Below are positions 1 through 5,326 of a stretch of 5,326 nucleotides of DNA, piece by piece; within the stretch, counting starts at the first letter, position 1; each line of letters opens with the position of its first letter. The notes beneath the pieces were generated by a model. The model ran no database searches and had not been told where the DNA came from. It saw nothing but the letters and a program-made list of their open reading frames with translations. The DNA lies in NCBI GenBank assembly GCA_019911985.1, contig JAIOJO010000447.1, positions 1 through 5,326 of the forward strand. Direction: 5' to 3'. The position numbers and the translations under genes were made by a program. Source of the stretch: Sulfuricellaceae bacterium (GTDB taxonomy: Bacteria > Pseudomonadota > Gammaproteobacteria > Burkholderiales > UBA9220).

Positions 1-2704
1 TTTGCTTGGCGCGCGTCATCGCGACGTAGAGCAGGTTGAGGTTTTCCCGCGCGGCGATGGTTTTTTCCCGCTCCAGCACGGCGCGCTGCGCTTCGGCGAT
101 ACCGCTGCCGGAGGGCGCGAGCGAGAAATGGCGCGGCGCGCGGCTGTCCGGCGGCCAGTCGAGGACAACGCCGTAGCCGCATTCCGGCAGCGGCGCGGCG
201 TGGCTGTCGAGTAGCCAGACCAGCGGAGCTTCGAGCCCCTTGGCTTCGTGCACGGTGTGGATGCGCACGGTGTTGACGCCGCCGTCCCGATCCTCCGCAT
301 TGTCCGGGGCGATCAAGCCTTCGTTGGGCGATTCCTGGTCGCTGGCGCGGCGCAGTTCGCCGATCTGCTTGAGGAAGCCGGAGAGGCTGGGGTAGCGCCC
401 GCCGTCCACCGCCAGCGCCAATTCGACGAAGGCCGTCAGGTTGGCGTCCACGGCGCTGCGCAGAGCTTCCGGCACGGCCCGCGCGTAGCGCTGCGGCAGG
501 CTGCCCTCGAAATAGAGGCGGTCGAGCAGGTCGTGGATAGGCAGCACGTCGGCCAGCTTTTGCCAGCGCAGCAGGCGTTCGCGCGCGTAGGCGAGGCAGG
601 GCGGGGCGTCTTCGCCCAGCAGGGCCAAGCGTTGCCACCAACTGCCTTCGCCGCTTTCGGCGAGATGGGTCAAGGCGGCGTCGTCGCAGCCGAATATCGG
701 CGAGCGCAGCACTTGAGCGAGCTTGAGGTCGGCGAAGGGGGCGACGAGAAATTCCAGCAGCGCGGTGAGGTCGCTGCATTCCAGCGTGTCCAGCAGGCCG
801 CCGCGGCGGGTGCTGACGAAGGGGATGCGCGCCGCCTTGAGGGCCTTTTCGTAGGCTTCCAGTTTGCTGCGGCGGCGCACCAGCAGCATGATGTCGCGGT
901 ATTCCAGCGGGCGCAGATTTCCGTCGCGGCCGCTGATAATCCAGTGGCCGGTCATGGCCTGGATGTGCTGCGCCAGCAGCCCGGCTTCGTTCTCGTAGCG
1001 GCGGTCGTCGATCTCGCTCAGCGGCTCGACCAGCGGGTTACGCAGTCCGGCGCGCTCGGCGGCTTGCGGCGCTTCGCCCGCGCTCGCCAGCGGCAGCACC
1101 GCCACTTCCCCGGCCAAGTCGTACTGCTGCGCCTGGTGCGGGTGAAAGCTGGGGTAGTCCGGTTCGGCGGCGAAGACCTTGTTCACCGCGTCGAGCACGG
1201 CCGGGGCGCAGCGCCGCGAGAGGTTTTGTTCGAGCCGGGCGGCCTGGTATTCGCGTTCCAGGAAATCCGCCGCGAGGTCGAACAGGCGCGGCTCGGCTCG
1301 GCGGAAGCGGTAGATCGACTGCTTCGGGTCGCCCACCAGGAACACCGTGGGCGGGTCGCCTGCCGCGCCGGAGGCGGCCAGCCAGGATTCCAGAATCTGC
1401 CATTGCAGCGGGTTGGTGTCCTGGAATTCGTCCAGCAGGATGTGGCGGTAGCGGCTGTCGAGCTTGTATTGCAGGTATTCGGCGTGCTCGGAGGCGTTGA
1501 GCAGTTGGTGAACGCGCCATTCCACGTCGGTGAAATCGACCGCCTGGCGCTCGCCCTTGAGGCGCTGGAAGGCGTCGAGCAAGGCCGCGCCGCAGCACAG
1601 CGCGGCGCGGTTGAAACGGTAGGCGGCCTGGGCGGCGAGGCCTTGCCGTGCGCCGTCGAAGCGGGCGCAGAGTACGGCGTGGAGGTCAAGCAGGCGTTCT
1701 TCGTTGCCGGGGCCGAGGCGCTTGGCTTGCGCGCCGCTGGGCTTGCGCGCGCGTGGCGTGCCTTGCCCGTTGGCGGTGAACAGCACGGCGCAGATTTCGT
1801 TGAAACACCCTGCCGTATCCGGCGTATTCCCGGTAGGAGCGGCCTCCAGGCCGCGAGATTCGGAGCTTCGCGGCCTGGAGGCCGCTCCTACCGGTGCGAT
1901 GGCGGCGGCGAGCCGGGCCGCCAGTTTCCTGTCTGTGTCGGAATTCATTTCCAGCAGCCCGAGGTAGGACTGCAAGTCGCCGGGCAGCGCGTCCAACGCG
2001 AAGAGTTCCGCGACGACGTCTTGCTCCGGGTCTATCGCCAGTTCCGCCCGCAAATGCTCCAGCGCATAGTCCACCGCCTCTTCCTGGCCGCTCGTTAACG
2101 CCCACCATTCGGCGCGCCGGGCGACGAAGTTGGCGAGCAGGCTTTGGGTGTTGGCGAGGCCGTGGTCGCTAAACAGTTCGTTGAGGGCCAGCGCGGCGGC
2201 GCTCTCGGGGGTGCGCTGCAAGCCCTCGGCGAAGAGTTGCCAGGCCTCCTCCAGCAGGCCCGAGCTGCGCTCGGCCAATTGCACCGGGCCGCCCATGCCG
2301 CTGTCCAGCGGCGCGCGCTGCAAGAGCTGCAAAAACCAGCCGTGGAAGGTGTTGAGGGTGATGCCAGGCTGGGCGGTGAGATAGGTTTCCAGCAGGCCGC
2401 GCGCGCGCGGCAAGAGCTCGCGGCTGGCCGCCGGGGTGAGCGCCCGCTCTTGCAGGAAGGCCAGCGCCTCGTCGTCCGGCTTGGTGGCCAGGATTTCCAG
2501 CCAATCCCGCAGGCGCTCCTCCATTTCCTGCGCGGCCTTGCGCGTGAAAGTGATCGCGAGAATGTCGGCGGGCGGCACGCCGGCCAGCAACAGGCGCACC
2601 ACGCGGGACACCAGCAGCCAGGTCTTGCCGGAACCGGCGCAGGCTTCGATGACCACCGAGCGGGCGGGGTCCAGCGCGGTGCCGAAGTCGAAATCAGTCT
2701 GCAT
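1..2704 (-). CDS. AddA-like UvrD/RecB-family ATP-dependent helicase subunit (3' end outside window)
   Basis: This is a superfamily 1A helicase that would unwind DNA from double-strand ends with ATP, as the motor of an AddAB/RecBCD-like complex in the cytoplasm. The frame is open for 901 codons. Motifs seen in order are: Walker A AGSGKT (residues 23-28, Lys27), Ia ITFTRKAAQEM (51-61), Ib TLNTFH (116-121), II DEFQDT (425-430), III VGDPKQSIYRFR (457-468), IV near YRDIMLLVR (602-610), V VRIHTVHEAKGLEAP (813-827) and VI LLYVAMTRAKQ (891-901). The ATG at 2704 is preferred because Walker A follows at the family's usual distance and AAGGA lies 8 nt upstream. The gene overlaps the upstream nuclease gene by 11 bp. 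AddA/RecB proteins usually exceed 1,000 residues and many carry a C-terminal RecB nuclease; that part is cut off here and cannot be judged. A REP pair is inserted in frame (residues 271-292). RecB or UvrD itself is less likely, given the AddB-like partner and the size. Confidence 0.95.
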   Translation of the reverse strand, partial: MQTDFDFGTALDPARSVVIEACAGSGKTWLLVSRVVRLLLAGVPPADILAITFTRKAAQEMEERLRDWLEILATKPDDEALAFLQERALTPAASRELLPRARGLLETYLTAQPGITLNTFHGWFLQLLQRAPLDSGMGGPVQLAERSSGLLEEAWQLFAEGLQRTPESAAALALNELFSDHGLANTQSLLANFVARRAEWWALTSGQEEAVDYALEHLRAELAIDPEQDVVAELFALDALPGDLQSYLGLLEMNSDTDRKLAARLAAAIAPVGAASRPRSSESRGLEAAPTGNTPDTAGCFNEICAVLFTANGQGTPRARKPSGAQAKRLGPGNEERLLDLHAVLCARFDGARQGLAAQAAYRFNRAALCCGAALLDAFQRLKGERQAVDFTDVEWRVHQLLNASEHAEYLQYKLDSRYRHILLDEFQDTNPLQWQILESWLAASGAAGDPPTVFLVGDPKQSIYRFRRAEPRLFDLAADFLEREYQAARLEQNLSRRCAPAVLDAVNKVFAAEPDYPSFHPHQAQQYDLAGEVAVLPLASAGEAPQAAERAGLRNPLVEPLSEIDDRRYENEAGLLAQHIQAMTGHWIISGRDGNLRPLEYRDIMLLVRRRSKLEAYEKALKAARIPFVSTRRGGLLDTLECSDLTALLEFLVAPFADLKLAQVLRSPIFGCDDAALTHLAESGEGSWWQRLALLGEDAPPCLAYARERLLRWQKLADVLPIHDLLDRLYFEGSLPQRYARAVPEALRSAVDANLTAFVELALAVDGGRYPSLSGFLKQIGELRRASDQESPNEGLIAPDNAEDRDGGVNTVRIHTVHEAKGLEAPLVWLLDSHAAPLPECGYGVVLDWPPDSRAPRHFSLAPSGSGIAEAQRAVLEREKTIAARENLNLLYVAMTRAKQ
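1833..1856 (+). repeat. REP unit, plus orientation (left arm)
   Basis: GTAG (1833-1836) is followed by GAGC overlapping a hairpin, with stem GCGGCCT (1839-1845), loop CC (1846-1847) and stem AGGCCGC (1848-1854), then GA. This is the head-plus-hairpin layout expected of a RAYT substrate. It is identical to the other arm in reverse complement. Confidence 0.8.
1868..1891 (-). repeat. REP unit, minus orientation (right arm)
   Basis: This is the exact reverse complement of the left unit, with GTAG at 1891-1888 reading on the minus strand. Identity between the arms, with only the 11-nt centre differing, suggests a recent or actively homogenised doublet and not a decayed relic. Confidence 0.8.
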
Positions 2705-5326
2705 TCCAGTAATCCTTGCGGCACAGGCCGCGCATTTCGCAGTAGTCGCAGACGCGGGCGAGGCCTTGGGCGGGCAGCGCGGCGCCTGAGTGGAGTTGCT
2801 CGAAGAGTTGCTGCAGCCGCGCCAGCACGGCCTCGCTGAGCGGTTCCAGGCCATCTTCCAGCGGAACCGCGCTGACGCCGTCTTTTTCCAGGCTGACGAA
2901 AGCAGCCTCGACCGCCTGCTCGCCCAGCAGCAGCGCGTAGACCGGCAGTTGCACGTCCTCCCCCGGCGGCGCCAGTTTCTTGCGCAAAACCTCCGGCCGC
3001 TGGGTTTTGTAGTCCAGCACGGCGAAGCCGGATTCGCTCCGGTCTACCCTGTCCAGGCGGCCCTTCAAGGTAAGCGAGTGCTCGCCTGCAAGCGGGATGT
3101 CGCGGCTGGCGGCGGCTTCCCGGTCGGCTACCCGCCAGCCCGCGGCTTCGCGCTCCGTTTGCCAGTCGAGGTAGGCGGGGACGATGGATTTCCAGCGCAG
3201 CGCCCAGCCGTGGCTGAGGTAATCGGCTTGCAGGGCTTCGGCGAAAACTCTGTCGGTGATGGCGTGGAGTTCCGCTTCCAGCGCCTGCCGCGGTAGCCCG
3301 ACTATGGACGGATGCTCGCGGTGGAAGCGCTCCAGGATGCGGTGGACGAATTCGCCGTAGTCTTTTTTCTCCAAGCTTTCGCGCACTTCGTCCGGCTCGT
3401 TCAGCTTCAGACCGTGGCGCGCGAAGAACTGGTAGGGGCAAGCCAGCAGGCTATTGTAGCCGCTGGCGGAAATGCCGCCCGGCACCCGGCTCGACGGCAG
3501 GCTGGGGCGCGGCGCCGGGCCGGGGCGAATAGACGCGTCCGGCGCGGCGCTGTGCACCTGGGAGGCCGCCAAGCGCCCGGCAAAATCGCGGGCCAGCAGA
3601 TCGGCGCCGAAGGCCAGGCGGTGGAAAGCCTGGAGGCGCTCGAACCACGGGCTGAGCAGATTGGGTTCGGCGAGCCGCCGGGCCTGCCAAGTGACGAAGA
3701 CGCAGGCGGATTCGTCGATCAGATCGGCCAGTTGGCGCTCTTGCCGCCGCAGCTCGTCGAGACGCGAAGGCAGCCCGAGTTCGGCGCGCACCGCCTGGTT
3801 GAAGAAGCTGCAGCCGCCGCCCTCGCCGGGCAAGTGGGCGCTGTCGGCCCCGGCGACGATGACGCCGTCGAAGTGGCGCAGCGCGACGTTGCCGAGATGG
3901 GTGAAGACCACCGGGCTGTCTATGCCGGTGTCGCGGAAGGTGGAGTTTTCCAGTTGGCGATAGAGCCAGGCGCGCCATTCGGCCAGGCTGTGGCGGCTGT
4001 CGTCGGCGGCCAGTTCGCGCTGCAGGCCGGCGAACAGTTGCAAGAGCTGCTGGCCGGCAAAGTCCTGCGCCAGCCCTTGGCGCATGCCGAGCAATTCCAG
4101 CGCGTCGAGCAGCACTTGCAGCCAAGCGGCGAGCGGGCGCTGGCGCGCGGCGAACAGGGCTTGCGCTGCTTGCAGGCGTTCCAGCAGCGCGACGGCATCC
4201 TCGCCGTCTTCGCTGCGCCGCGCCAGGTCGAGGTAGCGCTCCAGCCGCGACACCACGCTGTGGCGGCGCAATAATTGCTCCAGGCGGTAGACCGACGCCT
4301 TGCGCCGCGCGGCATCCCAGTCGGCGAGCAGGTAGGGGGACTTCAGCAGGTCGAGCAGGTCGAGGTGGTAAAAGCCGCTGGCGAGGCTGTCCAGCCAGCG
4401 CCGCACCGCCGTGCTGGCGGCGGCGGTGGACAGCGTCCAGCCGGTTTCGTCTTCCACCAGCACCTCGGCGCGCTCCAGCAGCGCACGGGCACGCCGCGCC
4501 ACCAAGCGGTCTTGGGCGATCACCGCGATGCGCTGCTTGCCCGCCAGCAGCCAGCGCCTCAGTTGGGTGTCGATGGCGCGGGCCTCCTGCTCCAGCCCGT
4601 TGGCGCCGAACAATTCCAGCCGCCCGGCGAGCGGGCTGGCGGCGAATTCGCCGCGGGCCGCCAGCGCGCGGCTGTACAAGTCTACGGATTCCGGGCTGTC
4701 CGGCGCGGGCCAGACGGCAGCCAGCAGGCGGCGCGGCGGCGTGGCGGGCGCTTGGTCAAGGCGCCGCACCGGCCAGCTTTCCGCATGGGCATCGAGGAAA
4801 GCTTGCTCCAGCGGCGAAAGACCGTCGAGGCCGACGCTGTAGAGCGGGCCGTCCGCCTGCCGGGCGCGCGCCGCGAGTTGCAGCGCGTAAGCCGATTCGC
4901 GGTCCGCCGCGCCGTCGCCGGAGCGGCCGAGGGCGAACCACATTTCGTGCACCAGCCGCGCCTCGAACTGCAAGGGCCGTCCGGCGCGGGTGCGGTAAGC
5001 GCGCTCCAGCAGCGCGAGGAATTCGTCGTAGGACTGCGGCAGGCCGATGCGGCAGCGGGTGAGTTCGTCCATCAAGCCGCGCAGCTCGGCGCACAAGGCC
5101 CACAGGTCGGCGTCCGGCAGCCAGTTGCGGCTCTTCAGCGCCTGGTAGAGCATGGCCTCGCGGCGGCTGTCGGGCAGGACGGCCAAGCCGGGATCGGCGT
5201 CGCTGGCCCAAAGCGGCAAGGTGGTGAGGCGCGGCAGCAGCAACGCGGGCCGCTGCGCCGCCTCGCCCAGCGCCTGCGCCAGCAGCGGCACCGCGTGAAG
5301 ATGGGGGAGCAGCACGGTGAGATGGG
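2694..5326 (-). CDS. AddB-like PD-(D/E)XK nuclease subunit, inactivated-helicase type (5' end outside window)
   Basis: This is the probable nuclease partner of the downstream helicase in double-strand-break repair. It resembles the roughly 900-residue proteobacterial 'probable DNA repair protein' family related to AddB (TIGR03623, from memory). Numbering here counts the GTG codon at 5315 as residue 1, but the frame continues open to the edge (HLT precedes it), so the true start lies outside. The N-terminal 580 or so residues are helicase-like with no GxGKT. DGVIVAGADSAHLPG (483-497) and VFVTWQAR (539-546) match segments typical of this family. A Pro/Ser/Arg-rich linker (about 589-614) leads to the nuclease: SGYNSLLACPYQFFA (618-630), GEFVH (654-658), GRLDRVD (752-758), LDYKT (767-771) and VQLPVY (788-793). 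His658, Asp755, Asp768, Lys770 and Gln789 are the likely catalytic set. Cys626 with C-x2-C-x5-C (Cys856, 859, 865) matches the AddB 4Fe-4S staple. It ends with TGA at 2696-2694, inside the helicase gene's first codons. Confidence 0.94.
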   Translation of the reverse strand, partial: HLTVLLPHLHAVPLLAQALGEAAQRPALLLPRLTTLPLWASDADPGLAVLPDSRREAMLYQALKSRNWLPDADLWALCAELRGLMDELTRCRIGLPQSYDEFLALLERAYRTRAGRPLQFEARLVHEMWFALGRSGDGAADRESAYALQLAARARQADGPLYSVGLDGLSPLEQAFLDAHAESWPVRRLDQAPATPPRRLLAAVWPAPDSPESVDLYSRALAARGEFAASPLAGRLELFGANGLEQEARAIDTQLRRWLLAGKQRIAVIAQDRLVARRARALLERAEVLVEDETGWTLSTAAASTAVRRWLDSLASGFYHLDLLDLLKSPYLLADWDAARRKASVYRLEQLLRRHSVVSRLERYLDLARRSEDGEDAVALLERLQAAQALFAARQRPLAAWLQVLLDALELLGMRQGLAQDFAGQQLLQLFAGLQRELAADDSRHSLAEWRAWLYRQLENSTFRDTGIDSPVVFTHLGNVALRHFDGVIVAGADSAHLPGEGGGCSFFNQAVRAELGLPSRLDELRRQERQLADLIDESACVFVTWQARRLAEPNLLSPWFERLQAFHRLAFGADLLARDFAGRLAASQVHSAAPDASIRPGPAPRPSLPSSRVPGGISASGYNSLLACPYQFFARHGLKLNEPDEVRESLEKKDYGEFVHRILERFHREHPSIVGLPRQALEAELHAITDRVFAEALQADYLSHGWALRWKSIVPAYLDWQTEREAAGWRVADREAAASRDIPLAGEHSLTLKGRLDRVDRSESGFAVLDYKTQRPEVLRKKLAPPGEDVQLPVYALLLGEQAVEAAFVSLEKDGVSAVPLEDGLEPLSEAVLARLQQLFEQLHSGAALPAQGLARVCDYCEMRGLCRKDYWNAD
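2713..2717 (-). promoter_or_regulatory. Ribosome binding site of the helicase gene, within the nuclease gene
   Basis: On the minus strand AAGGA stands 8 nt before the ATG at 2704-2702. It lies in the last codons of the AddB-like gene. The ATG and the upstream TGA share the 11-bp stretch ATGCAGACTGA (2704-2694). This Shine-Dalgarno match decides the helicase start and suggests that ribosomes finishing the nuclease re-initiate on the helicase, which would help keep the subunits in balance. Coupling is inferred; the motif and the overlap are seen directly. Confidence 0.75.

Larger units (their letters stand above)
1830..1894. repeat. Inverted pair of REP units (BIME-like palindrome) inside the helicase gene
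   Basis: Two perfect 27-bp inverted arms (1830-1856 and 1868-1894) flank an 11-nt centre (1857-1867). Each arm reads outside-in CCGGTAGGAGCGGCC and contains its own small palindrome, GCGGCCT-CC-AGGCCGC. A GTAG tetranucleotide next to a short GC-rich imperfect palindrome is the hallmark of proteobacterial REP units, which are mobilised by REP-associated tyrosine transposases (RAYTs, TnpA-REP). The pair forms codons 271-292 of the helicase without a stop. I see no obvious target-site duplication at the flanks and no second copy in the window. There is no T-tract on either side, so it is not a typical intrinsic terminator. Confidence 0.88.

Noticed and set aside
1830..1894. Intrinsic terminator or frameshifting pseudogene mark
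   Set aside because: There is no T-tract on either strand after the stem, and the helicase frame continues without a stop through the element to motif VI.
248..2098. 616-codon open frame on the plus strand
   Set aside because: It is codon-aligned antisense to the helicase frame, whose motifs I to VI are all on the minus strand. The plus-strand product is low-complexity Gln/Val/Ala/Arg-rich with no recognisable domain; it is a high-GC shadow.
2095..3441. 448-codon open frame on the minus strand spanning the gene junction
   Set aside because: It is out of frame with both real genes and crosses their overlap. Its Arg/Pro/Ala-rich product is typical of a wrong frame in GC-rich DNA.
3312..4274. 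320-codon plus-strand open frame opposite the nuclease gene
   Set aside because: It is an antisense shadow; the minus strand here encodes the conserved AddB-like segments.
5313..5315. GTG as the start of the nuclease gene
   Set aside because: The frame stays open to the window edge with HLT preceding it in a family-like beta-strand (HLTVLLP), so this GTG more likely encodes an internal Val and the start lies outside.
1..5326. CRISPR array, tRNA, rRNA, transposase or attachment site
   Set aside because: No spaced direct repeats, RNA-like folds or mobile-element genes were seen. Apart from the REP pair, the sequence is accounted for by the two coding regions.

Overview
The window is GC-rich and completely filled by two genes on the minus strand, transcribed right to left. 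Together they form an AddAB-like (RecBCD-type) helicase-nuclease locus for double-strand-break end processing. Protein architecture, codon use and a GTAG-headed REP repeat suggest a beta- or gammaproteobacterium. This is an inference, and no lineage marker in the window narrows it further.

Right half (2694-5326, minus): an AddB-like protein of at least 876 residues. It has a helicase-like N-terminal part without a Walker A motif and a C-terminal RecB-family PD-(D/E)XK nuclease. The nuclease is framed by four cysteines in the spacing of the AddB iron-sulfur staple. Its 5' end lies just off the right edge. Left half (1-2704, minus): a UvrD/RecB-type superfamily 1 helicase. All canonical helicase motifs are present, from Walker A (residues 24-28) to motif VI (residues 892-900). 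The left edge cuts it right after motif VI, so any C-terminal nuclease domain is outside the window. The helicase ATG overlaps the last codons of the nuclease gene by 11 bp and has its own Shine-Dalgarno sequence, which points to one translationally coupled operon and a two-subunit complex.

The unusual feature is a 65-bp near-perfect palindrome at 1830-1894: two inverted REP units (a BIME-like element) inside the helicase gene. It keeps the reading frame open and adds about 22 residues of repeat-derived peptide between motifs Ib and II. I read the helicase frame codon by codon across the window and found no stop or frameshift, so the gene appears intact despite the insertion.

There is no intergenic stretch, RNA gene, CRISPR array or transposase in the window. 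The long plus-strand open frames are antisense shadows of the two GC-rich genes.
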